DNA of 64,000 bases from Microbacterium croceum (GTDB taxonomy: Bacteria > Actinomycetota > Actinomycetes > Actinomycetales > Microbacteriaceae). Of this stretch, positions 20,004 through 29,423 are shown piece after piece. The position numbers and the translations under genes are program-made. The stretch covers positions 2,480,001-2,544,000 of the forward strand of contig NZ_JAHWXN010000001.1 in NCBI RefSeq assembly GCF_023091245.1, given 5' to 3'. The notes beneath the pieces were generated by a model that did not search any database, was not told the DNA's origin, and saw only the letters and a list, made by a program, of their open reading frames with translations. Every line of letters begins with the position of its first letter. Within the stretch, counting starts at the first letter, position 1.

Positions 20004-21581
20004 TCAGCTCGCCTGCTCGAGGACCTCGTCGTCGACCTGCTCCGCCTTCGTCGCCCGGATGGGGTGACCGCTCGTCGACAGGCAGCTGCCCGTCTTCAGG
20101 TCCCACTTCCAGTCGTGCATGCTGCAGGTGAGCACACCGTCCTCGTCGACCTTTCCGGTCTTGGTGAGGTCGGCACGCAGGTGCGGGCAGCGGCGCTGCA
20201 CCACCCAGTCGCCGATCACGGCATCCTCGGTCTGGTCGGTCTGCTCCTGATACCAGTTCTCGACGTACTCGATGCGATCCACGGACAGGCACTTGAGGAA
20301 CGTGGTGAGGAACTCGTTGAACTTGCCGCTGCGGCCCACTTGGAACTGCATCGACAGGAAGATCGAGTTCGACCAGTCGATCTCGTGATCACGGATGTTC
20401 GTCGAGACCAGGTCGGCGGGGATCGTGTACCAGTACACGCACTCCTCCCCCGCGTACTCGCGCACCTTGGCCCGAGGGAAGTCCACGACCATGTCGAGTT
20501 CGCCGATGCGGAACCGTACGTTGCCGCCGACGCCGAGGCGGATGGTGCGCGACTTCTTGAGCAGCGGCTCCCACCAGGCCTTGATCGCCGCGAGCATCTC
20601 CTCCGGGGGCATGATCTCCGCGCGCGACGCCTCCTCGTCGAGGATCTCCTGCTGACGGCTGGCCCGCTGCTCCTCGAGGTACTCCCACTTCTCGTCGAAG
20701 ATGTGGCTGAGCTCGGCCTCGCTGTACAGCGTCTGCTCCGTCGTCACCTCGCCGCCCTCGACCGTGACGAGCGTGCCGGGGACGAACAGATGGCCGTCGT
20801 ACTGCGGAGACAGCTCGTTCATGTGCGCGAGGAACTGCTTCTGATCCGTGAAGATCGACTCGCCGTTTCTTCCCAGCCCGTTGAAGTCGAACAGGTCATC
20901 GCGCAGGAACATCGGCGGCCCGGCCATCGGGAACACGTGCGGCGCATCGACCTTGTCGATGTAGTACATGGCGCGCTTGTTCTGCGAGTCGCGCTTGAGC
21001 TGGGCGAAGTTCTGCTTCGCATCGAGGGGGAGGTCGTAGACCATGGGCCACCAGATGGCGCCGGAGACCTGGGTGAAGTAGGCGTCTGGCTTCCCGAAGT
21101 GCAGGAGCGTATCGAGATCGAGCGGGTGGGAGTCGTTCTGATTCAGCATCGAACCGGTGCCGTCGTCGACGCTGAGCGACGAGTCGCCGATCGGTCCGTC
21201 GCTGGGTGCGCGCAGCGGCGTGATCATGATCTTGAGCTCACCGCGCTGGATGATCTCGCCGGCGGGCGCATAGGTGATGTTCTCGAATCCGAGGGCGCGG
21301 ATATCGCGCTCGAGATCGTCGATCGGGTACTCGGGCAGGAGCACCTCGATGTCCTTCGAGATGTAGCGCTCCAGGAGCGTCGGGTCGAAGTGGTCGCGGT
21401 GCCGATGCGAGATGTAGAGGAAGTCCGCGTCGCGTCCGAAGCGCTCCCAGTCGAGACCGCGATTGTCGGGGAACGGGAACCAGGAGCCGAAGAAGGACGG
21501 TCCGAGCACGGGGTCGCAGATGATGTTCCCGCCGACCGTCTCGATGAACATCCCGGCGTGGCCGAGTCCCGTGATCCGCAT
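20004..21581 (-). CDS. Metallo-beta-lactamase-fold hydrolase with C-terminal Rieske domain
   Basis: A 525-residue two-domain protein. The N-terminal part is MBL-fold: MRITGLGHAGMFIE, then the metal motif HRHRDH at about 59-64. The C-terminal part carries a Rieske [2Fe-2S] motif with C465, H467, C486 and H489 (CPH...CSMH). Vertebrate CMP-sialic acid hydroxylase combines the same two folds in the opposite order, so a redox or oxygenase role on an unknown substrate is possible. AGGAGG stands 6 nt before the ATG at 21581. It is a single gene, 100 nt upstream of pyrR. I do not know its substrate. Confidence 0.8.
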   Translation of the reverse strand: MRITGLGHAGMFIETVGGNIICDPVLGPSFFGSWFPFPDNRGLDWERFGRDADFLYISHRHRDHFDPTLLERYISKDIEVLLPEYPIDDLERDIRALGFENITYAPAGEIIQRGELKIMITPLRAPSDGPIGDSSLSVDDGTGSMLNQNDSHPLDLDTLLHFGKPDAYFTQVSGAIWWPMVYDLPLDAKQNFAQLKRDSQNKRAMYYIDKVDAPHVFPMAGPPMFLRDDLFDFNGLGRNGESIFTDQKQFLAHMNELSPQYDGHLFVPGTLVTVEGGEVTTEQTLYSEAELSHIFDEKWEYLEEQRASRQQEILDEEASRAEIMPPEEMLAAIKAWWEPLLKKSRTIRLGVGGNVRFRIGELDMVVDFPRAKVREYAGEECVYWYTIPADLVSTNIRDHEIDWSNSIFLSMQFQVGRSGKFNEFLTTFLKCLSVDRIEYVENWYQEQTDQTEDAVIGDWVVQRRCPHLRADLTKTGKVDEDGVLTCSMHDWKWDLKTGSCLSTSGHPIRATKAEQVDDEVLEQAS

Positions 21582-21603
21582 TGTGCTCCTCCTGTGCATC
21601 CCG

Positions 21604-21623
21604 GGCACCCGGTCCGGGGTGCC
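21604..21623 (-). other. Hairpin in the leader of the MBL-Rieske gene
   Basis: Perfect 7-bp arms GGCACCC (21604-21610) and GGGTGCC (21617-21623) around a 6-nt loop lie between the candidate -10 and the ribosome binding site. It would be the main structure of a short 5' leader. A regulatory role is only a guess. Confidence 0.35.
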
Positions 21624-21640
21624 TCGTAGGGACGCGCTCG

Positions 21641-21646
21641 ATTCTA
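21641..21646 (-). promoter_or_regulatory. Candidate -10 element of the MBL-Rieske gene
   Basis: TAGAAT on the minus strand, about 60 nt before the ATG, in the gap after the SNF2 helicase gene. No clear -35. Confidence 0.4.
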
Positions 21647-21693
21647 CCGGCGGCATTCTGGACGAGCCGTCGGACCGGCCGTGAGAAAGACCC

Positions 21694-24600
21694 TCAATCG
21701 TCGAAGAGACCGCGGATGTCGTCGGCCGTGAGCGACTGCGCGAACAGCGCCTCATCGTCCATCACGGCGGTGAACAGGCGGGCCTTGCGCTGCTGCAGCT
21801 CGCGGACCTTCTCCTCGATCGTGCCCGCGGCGATCATGCGGTAGACGAAGACCTGACTGGTCTGACCGATGCGATGCGTGCGGTCGATCGCCTGCGCCTC
21901 AGCGGCCGGGTTCCACCAGGGGTCGAGCAGGAAGACGTAGTCGGCCTCGGTCAGCGTGAGTCCGAACCCGCCCGCCTTCAGGCTGATCAGGAACACCGGC
22001 TGCTCCCCTGCCTTGAAGCCCTCCACGACGTCCTGCCGCCGCCGTGTCGTGCCATCGAGGTGGGCGTAGGGAATCCCGGCTTCCTCCAGCCGCGCGGCAG
22101 CCAGGTCGAGGAACGACGTGAACTGGCTGAACACCAGCGCGCGGTGTCCCTCGGCCTGCAACTCCGCCACCCGCTCGAGGAGCGTGTCGAGCTTGCTGGA
22201 GCCGATGGCGGCGTCGTTCTCGTCGACGAGCCCCGGCGCGAGGCTCAGCATCCGCAGCAGGGTCAGGGAGCGGAACACGATGAAGCGGTTGCGGTCGAGA
22301 TCGTCCAGCAGACCGAGCACCTTCTGCCGCTCGCGCTGGAGCACCACGTCATAGAGCGCCCGATGGGCAGCGCTCAGCTCGACCTCGAGCACCTGTTCCT
22401 GCTTCGGCGGCAGCTCGGGCGCGACGAGTTCCTTCGTGCGACGCAGCATGAGCGGTCGGATACGGCGACGCAGCTGCGCGAGACGGCGCTGGCGGTACTC
22501 CCCGCCCTCTTCGTTCTCGGGGACCTTGCCCTTCTCGATCGGCTGGATGTAGCGATCACGGAACTTCCGCGCTGAGGGGAACAGGCCGGGAGCAGCCAGT
22601 TTCAGCAGCGACCACAGGTCCGAGAGGCTGTTCTCCATCGGCGTGCCGGTCACGGCGTATGTCACATCCGCATTGAAAGTGGAGATCGCGCGATGCAGCT
22701 TCGTCTTCGGATTCTTCACGAACTGCGCCTCGTCCAGGATGAGGCCCGCCCACTCGACTGCTGCGAACTGCTTCTCATCGAGTCGCGCCACCGTGTACGA
22801 GCTCACGACGATGTCAGCGCCGGCCGCGGCATCCGCCATGGTTCCGCGGCGCGTGCCGCTCGTGCTCTCGACGAGGGCCACCCGGAGCTCGGGGGTGAAG
22901 CGCGCGGCCTCGGTGCGCCACGTGCTGAGCACGGAGGTCGGGGCGAGCACCAGGAACGGTCGCTGCTCCCCCGCGTCCCGCGTGTGCTGCACGAAGGTCA
23001 GCAGCTGCAGCGTCTTGCCGAGTCCCATGTCGTCGGCCAGGATGCCTCCGAGCCGGTGCCGCCACAGGAAGGCGAGCCAGTCGAATCCGGCCTTCTGATA
23101 CGGGCGCAGCTCGGCGTGAACCCTCGACGGCACCGGCGTCGACGGAACACCCGTCGCCGCACGCAGACCCTCTGCGGTGGAGCGCCAGCTCACCGCGGGC
23201 TCCGCTTCATCCGCGAGGTCTTCGAACTCCTCCCAGAGATCGGTCTGATAACGACTGATGCGCGGACCGGTCTCCCATTCGTCGAGTTCGCCCGCTTCCT
23301 CGATCAGCTCGCGCAGCCGGTCGAGCGCGGGGTGGTTCAGTGTGAAGTACCCGCCGTCCGAGAGCAGGAGCTTCTTCTTGCCCTTGCTGAGCGCGGAGAA
23401 GAGCGGGCCGAAGGGGATGCTCCTGCCGTCGATCTTCACGATGATGCCGAGATCGAACCAGTCCGCGTCCGTGGTCTCGACCGTCGTCACGGCCACCTCC
23501 GGCGTCCCGGTGAGTTCGCGGTACTCCTTGCGCGTGCCGGTCGTGACCACCGTGACGCCCGTGCGTTCGAAGGCTGGCACGACCTGGGCGATGAAGGCCG
23601 CCGCGTCGATGTCGTGGAACGAGCCGGACGGCCGGAACCGGGTCGACATGTGCTCCTGCCACACGGTCTCGAGCTCCGCGCCGCGCACCTCCTCGGCCTC
23701 AGGATCGCGCACTGCGGCCTGGCTGGGCAGGAACGGCACCGTGCCGAATCCGCGATACGACCACACGAACGAATAGCTGACCACGTCGCCGCGTTCGAAG
23801 GCGACGTTCAGCACCGGTTCCGGCGACGGAATGGCAGGCAGAGCGACATCGCCGACCGTCTGCACGGCGGTGCGGCGCGCGAGCAGCGGATAGGCCTCGG
23901 CGACGAAGGCCTCCTCCTCCTGCGCCGGCACGATGATCGGGCGCCGCGCCTCGAGCAGTGCCCGCACCTGCGCACTCAGTGGTACCTCTGCGAGTGTGAT
24001 CTGGATCCTGCTGCCGAACAGCGCGGCCGTATACACCCCGGAGCGACCGATCGGATGCACGTCGGCCGCGGCCACATCCGTGCCATCGATGGACGCGATG
24101 GCGGCGACAGCCAGCGCGCTCTCGTCATCCCGGGTGATGCGCGCGGAGATCTCCGCCGAGTCGGCGAGGCGCACGGTGGAACTCTTCTGACTGGCCACCA
24201 GCGGGATGCCGAGAGCCGCACCGGCGCGCAGATGCCCCCACAGCAGCCCGGACTCGATCTGGTCGAGCACCAGCCAGTCGCCGGCGTTGCCCGAGAGCAG
24301 CGAGTCGCGCGAGATGCTGAGCAGGTCGCCGAACCAGCGGTTCTGCACGCGGCCGAACTGCGTCGCATCGCGCCTCACGAGATCCCATGTGGCGTGTCCC
24401 TGGATCCACGCTCCGCTCTGATGGCTGCGCATCAGCGGGCGGATGGCCAGGAAGAGATCGCCCGACGCTCTGGCGAGGTCGCGGGGCGTCGCCGGTCGGA
24501 CGGCCCGGGGCCCCCAGTGGTTGTCGCCGCGTGGCTCGCGATGACGCAGTTCGACGCCCAGAGCCAGAGGGCGCGTCTGGACGGTGGCGCTCTGATCGAC

Positions 24601-24984
24601 CAGTGCACGCCACGACGGCGCGGCGGGGGGCTCGGCCGGCGGGGCTGCGGCGGCGCGCTCTGCCGTCATCGCGCCGTTCTGCTGCGAATACTCCTGCACG
24701 TTCGAGGCCAGGAGCGCCGCGACGACGTGTTTGCATCCGGAACGGACCGGGCACGTACACCGCGTGGAGCGTGCGTGGCTCTTGCCATTCGACGACACGA
24801 ATCCGACCTCGACCAGGTAGGTCGCATCGTGGCTGCCACGGACATGGGCTTCGAGCTCGTGTCGCTCCTCGTCCCAGACGATGTCCAGGACGTTTCCCTC
24901 ACGGAAGTACGCCAGCCCTCGTGCGTAGCCTCCGGCATCCGTGATCTGCATGAGATGACGGAGGTCGACGTGAGGTGCGGGCAT
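21694..24984 (-). CDS. SNF2-family helicase with N-terminal SWIM zinc finger
   Basis: A 1096-residue SF2 DNA translocase. The N-terminus has a SWIM zinc finger CTCPVRSGCKH (76-86). A long poorly conserved middle region leads to the SNF2 core: Walker A DDMGLGKTLQ (about 640-650), DEAQ box LILDEAQFVKNP (about 748), and the C-terminal helicase lobe ending with PWWNPAAEAQAIDRTHRIGQ (about 1010-1035). Bacterial RapA/HepA-like proteins of this layout remodel protein-DNA or stalled polymerase complexes; the target here is unknown. It has no methylase or nuclease neighbour, so it is not an evident defence gene. It lies 55 nt after nusB's end region. Confidence 0.85.
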   Translation of the reverse strand: MPAPHVDLRHLMQITDAGGYARGLAYFREGNVLDIVWDEERHELEAHVRGSHDATYLVEVGFVSSNGKSHARSTRCTCPVRSGCKHVVAALLASNVQEYSQQNGAMTAERAAAAPPAEPPAAPSWRALVDQSATVQTRPLALGVELRHREPRGDNHWGPRAVRPATPRDLARASGDLFLAIRPLMRSHQSGAWIQGHATWDLVRRDATQFGRVQNRWFGDLLSISRDSLLSGNAGDWLVLDQIESGLLWGHLRAGAALGIPLVASQKSSTVRLADSAEISARITRDDESALAVAAIASIDGTDVAAADVHPIGRSGVYTAALFGSRIQITLAEVPLSAQVRALLEARRPIIVPAQEEEAFVAEAYPLLARRTAVQTVGDVALPAIPSPEPVLNVAFERGDVVSYSFVWSYRGFGTVPFLPSQAAVRDPEAEEVRGAELETVWQEHMSTRFRPSGSFHDIDAAAFIAQVVPAFERTGVTVVTTGTRKEYRELTGTPEVAVTTVETTDADWFDLGIIVKIDGRSIPFGPLFSALSKGKKKLLLSDGGYFTLNHPALDRLRELIEEAGELDEWETGPRISRYQTDLWEEFEDLADEAEPAVSWRSTAEGLRAATGVPSTPVPSRVHAELRPYQKAGFDWLAFLWRHRLGGILADDMGLGKTLQLLTFVQHTRDAGEQRPFLVLAPTSVLSTWRTEAARFTPELRVALVESTSGTRRGTMADAAAGADIVVSSYTVARLDEKQFAAVEWAGLILDEAQFVKNPKTKLHRAISTFNADVTYAVTGTPMENSLSDLWSLLKLAAPGLFPSARKFRDRYIQPIEKGKVPENEEGGEYRQRRLAQLRRRIRPLMLRRTKELVAPELPPKQEQVLEVELSAAHRALYDVVLQRERQKVLGLLDDLDRNRFIVFRSLTLLRMLSLAPGLVDENDAAIGSSKLDTLLERVAELQAEGHRALVFSQFTSFLDLAAARLEEAGIPYAHLDGTTRRRQDVVEGFKAGEQPVFLISLKAGGFGLTLTEADYVFLLDPWWNPAAEAQAIDRTHRIGQTSQVFVYRMIAAGTIEEKVRELQQRKARLFTAVMDDEALFAQSLTADDIRGLFDD

Positions 24985-25039
24985 GCCACCATCCTTCCCG
25001 CGGTGTCCGACAGGGGCGCGAGGGCCCGCACGAGAAGCG

Positions 25040-25450
25040 TCAGGCGGAGCGGGAGACGCGCGCGAGCACGCCGTGCACGAACGCGCCCGAATCGTCGGTC
25101 GAGAACTCCTTGGCGAGTTCGACCGCCTCGTCGATGGCTACGGCCGTGGGCACCTCGTCGTTGTAGAGGATCTCCCACACGCCGATGCGCAGCAGGGCGC
25201 GATCGACCGCAGGCATGCGCTCGAGCTTCCAATCGCGACTGTGCGTCGTGATCTGCTCATCGATCTCGTCGCGGTGGTCGACGATGCCGTCGACAACCTC
25301 GCGGGCATACAGCCAGGAGGCCTCACGGGCGGGTTCGCTCGCGGCGCGCTTCGCCTCCGCCGCGAGGGCCACAGTGACCTCGTCGCCACGGACATCGGCG
25401 GAGAACAGGATGTCGAGAGCGCGCTTGCGCGCCTTCGTGCGGGCGCCCAC
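25040..25450 (-). CDS. nusB: Transcription antitermination factor NusB
   Basis: Binds boxA RNA with NusE/S10 in rRNA antitermination. The 136 residues are the normal all-helical NusB size, with ARKRALDILFSADVRG at the N-terminus and VPTAVAIDEAVELAKEFSTDDSGAFVHGVLA at the end (split here: DEAVELAKEF, then SGAFVHGVL). The GTG start stands 3 nt after the efp stop, so it is coupled to efp, the usual actinobacterial pairing. Confidence 0.95.
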   Translation of the reverse strand: MGARTKARKRALDILFSADVRGDEVTVALAAEAKRAASEPAREASWLYAREVVDGIVDHRDEIDEQITTHSRDWKLERMPAVDRALLRIGVWEILYNDEVPTAVAIDEAVELAKEFSTDDSGAFVHGVLARVSRSA

Positions 25451-25453
25451 GCC

Positions 25454-26014
25454 TTACTTCTCGCGGCCGAGGTAGCCACCCGTACGCGTGTCGACCTTGA
25501 CCTTGGTGCCGGCCTCGAGGAACAGCGGAACCTGCATCTCGTAGCCGGTCTCCAGCGTCGCGGGCTTCGTTCCTGCGGACGAGCGGTCGCCCTGCAGGCC
25601 GGGCTCGGTGTAGGTCACCTCGAGCACGACGGAGGCAGGAAGGTCGATGTAGAGCGGGTTGCCGTTGTTGAGCGCGATCGTGACCTGCTGGTTCTCCAGC
25701 AGGAAGTTCTTCGCGTCGCCGACGGTGGCCGCGCCGACAGTGATCTGGTCGAAGTCCGTGGCGTCCATGAAGACGTAGCCGTCGCCGTCCGTGTACAGGT
25801 AGGTGTAGTCGCGACGGTCGACGTTCTCGATGTCGACCTTCGCCCCAGCGTTGTAGGTGCGGTCGACGACCTTGCCCGAGACGACGTTCTTGAGCTTCGT
25901 CCGCACGAAGGCTCCGCCCTTACCAGGCTTGACGTGCTGGAACTCGATGACGCTCCAGAGCTGACCGTCGATGCTGAGGACGACGCCGTTCTTGATGTCT
26001 GCGGTAGATGCCAT
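25454..26014 (-). CDS. efp: Elongation factor P
   Basis: Rescues ribosomes stalled at polyproline. The 186 residues have the KOW-like N-terminal domain with the P-site loop KPGKGGAF (Lys32 at the tip), and two OB domains ending in [22 protein letters not shown]. No lysyl- or rhamnosyl-modifying enzyme gene is in the window; many actinobacterial EF-P proteins with a PGKG loop are thought to work unmodified. It is followed at 3 nt by nusB. Confidence 0.97.
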   Translation of the reverse strand: MASTADIKNGVVLSIDGQLWSVIEFQHVKPGKGGAFVRTKLKNVVSGKVVDRTYNAGAKVDIENVDRRDYTYLYTDGDGYVFMDATDFDQITVGAATVGDAKNFLLENQQVTIALNNGNPLYIDLPASVVLEVTYTEPGLQGDRSSAGTKPATLETGYEMQVPLFLEAGTKVKVDTRTGGYLGREK

Positions 26015-26054
26015 GCGCTGCGGGTTCCGTTCGTGTGTGGTTTCTCGGTCGTCC

Positions 26055-26074
26055 CTTCCCTGAGGACAGGGAGG
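26055..26074 (-). terminator. Weak hairpin between aroQ and efp
   Basis: CTTCCCT (26055-26061) and AGGGAGG (26068-26074) pair over 7 bp with one wobble around a 6-nt loop, in the efp leader. No T-run follows. It could be a weak terminator or leader structure. Confidence 0.25.
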
Positions 26075-26085
26075 ACCGACAGTCG

Positions 26086-26091
26086 ATTCTA
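26086..26091 (-). promoter_or_regulatory. Candidate -10 element of efp-nusB
   Basis: TAGAAT on the minus strand, overlapping the aroQ TAG stop and about 72 nt before the efp ATG. It suggests efp-nusB can be transcribed apart from the aro genes. Confidence 0.4.
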
Positions 26092-26526
26092 CGGGATGAG
26101 CGCGAGCAGCTGTCGCACGGCGTTCGCGTAGCCGTCGACACCCTCACCGCTCACGCGCACCGCGGCGACGTCGTGCAGGTAGGAATGGTGCCGGAACTCT
26201 TCGCGGGCGTAGACGTCGGAGATGTGCACCTCCGCGAACGGCAGGCTCACCCCGGTGAGTGCGTCACGCAGCACGACCGAGGTGTGCGTGAGCCCCCCGG
26301 GGTTGATCACGATGCCTGCGCAGTCCGCGCGGGCCTCATGGATCGCGTCGATCAGCACGCCCTCGTGGTTGCTCTGCACCGCACGCACCTCGAAGCCGCC
26401 CTCGGCCGCCGCTTCCGCGGTGATCCGTTCGACATCCGACAGCGTCGCCGTGCCGTACACCTCCGGCTCCCTGGTGCCGAGCAGGTTGAGGTTGGGGCCG
26501 TTCACGAGCAGGAGGCGGCGCGTCAT
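26089..26526 (-). CDS. aroQ: Type II 3-dehydroquinate dehydratase
   Basis: Third step of the shikimate pathway. The 145 residues are the small dodecameric type II enzyme: [17 protein letters not shown] with the catalytic tyrosine in its last residues, [16 protein letters not shown], and the catalytic histidine in [14 protein letters not shown]. It overlaps aroB by 4 nt at its start and closes the aro run. Confidence 0.96.
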   Translation of the reverse strand: MTRRLLLVNGPNLNLLGTREPEVYGTATLSDVERITAEAAAEGGFEVRAVQSNHEGVLIDAIHEARADCAGIVINPGGLTHTSVVLRDALTGVSLPFAEVHISDVYAREEFRHHSYLHDVAAVRVSGEGVDGYANAVRQLLALIP

Positions 26527-27611
26527 TCCCCGACCTCCTGGTAGGCCGCGAACAGCAGCGACTCGTCCGGAGCCTGCAGCACGGTGGGCTTGGCGATGTC
26601 ATCGAGCAGGATGAAGCGCAGCATGCCGCCTCGGCTCTTCTTGTCGCGCTGCATGGTGGCCAGCAGCGCCGGCCATGCGCCCGCGCGGTACGAGGTGGGA
26701 AGGCCGAGCGACTCGAGGATCGAGCGGTGTCGGAGGGCCGCCTCATCCGGAAGCCGACCGGCGAGACGCGAGAGCTCTGCGGCGAACAGCATGCCGACGG
26801 AGATCGCCGCGCCGTGACGCCACTTGTAGCGCTCGGAGTGCTCGATCGCGTGCCCGAGCGTGTGTCCGTAGTTGAGGATCTCGCGCTGGCCCGCCTCGCG
26901 GAAGTCGTCGGAGACGACCTTGGCCTTCATATCGATCGCGAGCTCGACCGCGCGGCGGAACTCCTCCGTGGCGGTGTCGATCGCGCGCGCAGGGTCGGCC
27001 TCGATGATGTCGAGGATCTCCGGCGCCCAGATGAAGCCTGCCTTGACCACCTCGGCGAATCCGGCGGTGGCCTCGTTCGGGCTCAGACTGGCGAGCTCGT
27101 CGAGGTCGCCGATCACGGCGCGGGGAGCCCAGAAGGCGCCGACGAGATTCTTCCCCTCGGCGGTGTTCACACCGGTCTTACCGCCGACGGAGGCGTCGAC
27201 GAGTCCGAGGACCGTGGTGGGCACCTGCACGATCTCGATACCGCGCAGCCAGGTCGCGGCGACGAATCCGGCGAGGTCGGTGACCGCGCCTCCGCCGTAT
27301 CCGATGACCGCGTCGGTGCGGGTGAAGTCGGCCTGACCCATGACCTGCCAGCAGAAGGCCGCGACCTCGATGCGCTTGCCCTGCTCGGCATCGGGGATCT
27401 CGGCGAGCAGCACCTCGCGGGGGCCGTTCGCGGTGTCGGCGAGCAGGCGATCGCGCAGTTCGCCCGCGCGCGCAGCCAGCGTGGGCGGGTGCACGACCAG
27501 GATCTTGCGCACTGTCGGCGAGAGCGCCGCGGAGACGCGGTCCAGGATGTCCCGTCCGATGGTGATGTCGTAGGGATCGTTCCCGGTGACGCTGATGGTC
27601 GTCGTGCTCAT
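26523..27611 (-). CDS. aroB: 3-Dehydroquinate synthase
   Basis: NAD- and zinc-dependent conversion of DAHP to 3-dehydroquinate, the second shikimate step. The 362 residues show the nucleotide site [21 protein letters not shown] and [11 protein letters not shown], and the metal region [17 protein letters not shown]. The ATG at 27611 overlaps the aroK stop (ATGA); an in-frame ATG 18 nt earlier overlaps aroK further and is less likely. Confidence 0.96.
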   Translation of the reverse strand: MSTTTISVTGNDPYDITIGRDILDRVSAALSPTVRKILVVHPPTLAARAGELRDRLLADTANGPREVLLAEIPDAEQGKRIEVAAFCWQVMGQADFTRTDAVIGYGGGAVTDLAGFVAATWLRGIEIVQVPTTVLGLVDASVGGKTGVNTAEGKNLVGAFWAPRAVIGDLDELASLSPNEATAGFAEVVKAGFIWAPEILDIIEADPARAIDTATEEFRRAVELAIDMKAKVVSDDFREAGQREILNYGHTLGHAIEHSERYKWRHGAAISVGMLFAAELSRLAGRLPDEAALRHRSILESLGLPTSYRAGAWPALLATMQRDKKSRGGMLRFILLDDIAKPTVLQAPDESLLFAAYQEVGE

Positions 27612-28126
27612 CGCTGCTCTCTCCTCCATGCCACGATCTCGTCCGCGATCCTCTGCATCGGCCTGCGGGACGTGTCGAATGTCGTCGACGAGACCTCGTC
27701 GTACCAGCCGCGACGCTCCTCGAAGATCGCCTGCCAGCGCGCCAGCGGGTCTTCTCCGGCGAGCAGCGGCCTGCTGCTGCCACGGATCCGATCCGCGACC
27801 GCGTCGGCGGAGACCGTCAGGAACACCACGGGGTGCGCGCGCAGCAGTTCGCGCGTGCCTGCATCGGTGACTGCTCCCCCGCCGAGCGAGATCACGCCGC
27901 CCTCCGTGAGGGCGGCGGCCACGGCCGCACGCTCCAGGTCGCGGAAGTACTCTTCGCCGTGCTCCGCGAAGATCGCCGGGATCGGACCATGCTCCGCCAC
28001 GACACGCTTGTCGGTATCGATGAAGGCCACGCGCAGCCGTCGGGCCACGCGCCGACCCACGCTGGTCTTGCCCGCGGCCATCGGGCCGACGAGGACCAGC
28101 GTGAGGGGCTCAGCCTCGCTCGTCAT
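27608..28126 (-). CDS. aroK: Shikimate kinase
   Basis: Phosphorylates shikimate. The 172 residues have Walker [10 protein letters not shown] (14-22), the shikimate-binding DTDKRV and LGGGAV motifs, and the lid region [15 protein letters not shown] chose the ATG at 28126; it lies inside the end of aroC, with a 17-nt overlap, which is longer than elsewhere in this operon. Longer readings run into aroC in a different frame. Confidence 0.95.
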   Translation of the reverse strand: MTSEAEPLTLVLVGPMAAGKTSVGRRVARRLRVAFIDTDKRVVAEHGPIPAIFAEHGEEYFRDLERAAVAAALTEGGVISLGGGAVTDAGTRELLRAHPVVFLTVSADAVADRIRGSSRPLLAGEDPLARWQAIFEERRGWYDEVSSTTFDTSRRPMQRIADEIVAWRREQR

Positions 28127-29339
28127 GCGCGATGAGCGCCGCCTCGGACGCCGGGGTCGTACGCAACTCCTCCGGGATGCCGGCAAGGTAGCCCTCGAGG
28201 TTGCGTCGCGTCTCGCGGATGCTGTCGCCGCCGAACTTCTCGAGCACCGCGCGCGCCAGCTCGACCGCGACCATGGCCTCGGCCACGACACCGGCCGCGG
28301 GGACAGCGCAGACGTCGGAACGCTGGTGGTGCGCCGTGGCGTCGTCGCCCGTCGCGATGTCGATCGTGCGCAGCGCGTGCGGCACCGTGGCGATCGGCTT
28401 CATGCCGGCGCGCACGCGCAGCACGGTGCCGGTCGACATGCCGCCCTCGGTGCCACCGGCACGGTCGGAGCCGCGGGTGATGCCGTCGGCGGTGGCGAAG
28501 AGCTCATCGTGGGCCGCCGAGCCGCGGCGACGAGTGGTCTCGAATCCGTCGCCCACCTCGACGCCCTTGATGGCCTGGATGCTCATGAGGGCCTGTGCCA
28601 GGCGCGCGTCCAGGCGGCGGTCCCAGTGCACGTGCGAACCGAGCCCCGGGGGCAGGCCGTAGGCGAGTACCTCGACGATGCCGCCGAGCGTGTCGCCGTC
28701 CTTCTTGGCGTCGTCGACCTCGGCCACCATGAGAGCCGAGGTGGCGGGGTCGAAGCAGCGCAGCGGATCGGCGTCGAGCAGATCGACGTCATCCGGCGTC
28801 GGCAGCGCGGATCCGTCGGGCACGCGCACGGGCCCGATCGACAGCGTGTGGCTCACGAGGCGGATGCCCAGCTCACCGAGGAACGACCGCGCGATCGCGC
28901 CGAGGGCGACGCGGGCGGCGGTCTCGCGGGCGCTCGCGCGCTCGAGGATCGGACGGGCCTCGTCGAAGTCGTACTTCTGCATGCCGACCAGATCGGCGTG
29001 GCCAGGACGGGGGCGGGTCAACGGCGCACCGCGACCGCGCGACTTGTCGGTGAGCTCGACGGGCTCGGGGTTCATGACCTCGATCCACTTCGGCCACTCG
29101 GTGTTGCCGATGCGCAGGGCGATGGGGCTGCCGAGCGTCTTGCCGTGGCGCACGCCACCGGAGATGCTGAGCTCGTCCTGCTCGAACTTCATCCGGGAAC
29201 CTCGTCCATAGCCGAGCTTGCGGCGGGCGAGATCGGCCTGGATGGCCTCGGAGGACACCGGGACGCCCGAGGGCAGTCCTTCCATCACAGCGATGAGTTC
29301 TGGGCCGTGCGATTCGCCGGCAGTGAGCACGCGGAGCAT
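28110..29339 (-). CDS. aroC: Chorismate synthase
   Basis: Last shikimate-pathway step: FMNH2-dependent elimination giving chorismate, the precursor of the tryptophan made by the trp genes at the left end. The 409 residues begin [23 protein letters not shown] and contain [11 protein letters not shown], the FMN-site [17 protein letters not shown], and [14 protein letters not shown]. The ATG at 29339 gives the exact family N-terminus. It starts 84 nt after aroE. Confidence 0.97.
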   Translation of the reverse strand: MLRVLTAGESHGPELIAVMEGLPSGVPVSSEAIQADLARRKLGYGRGSRMKFEQDELSISGGVRHGKTLGSPIALRIGNTEWPKWIEVMNPEPVELTDKSRGRGAPLTRPRPGHADLVGMQKYDFDEARPILERASARETAARVALGAIARSFLGELGIRLVSHTLSIGPVRVPDGSALPTPDDVDLLDADPLRCFDPATSALMVAEVDDAKKDGDTLGGIVEVLAYGLPPGLGSHVHWDRRLDARLAQALMSIQAIKGVEVGDGFETTRRRGSAAHDELFATADGITRGSDRAGGTEGGMSTGTVLRVRAGMKPIATVPHALRTIDIATGDDATAHHQRSDVCAVPAAGVVAEAMVAVELARAVLEKFGGDSIRETRRNLEGYLAGIPEELRTTPASEAALIAHDERG

Positions 29340-29423
29340 TGCTCCAGTCTCCCACGGGTTGCGCCCCCTCACGCGCCGCGTGTCACCGAGCGGCGGTGTA
29401 CGCGGAGCGAACCGGGTACGGAG

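Noticed and set aside
21694..24984. SNF2 helicase as part of a DISARM-like defence system
   Set aside because: No methyltransferase, DUF1998 or phospholipase-D gene is adjacent; neighbours are nusB and a hydrolase.
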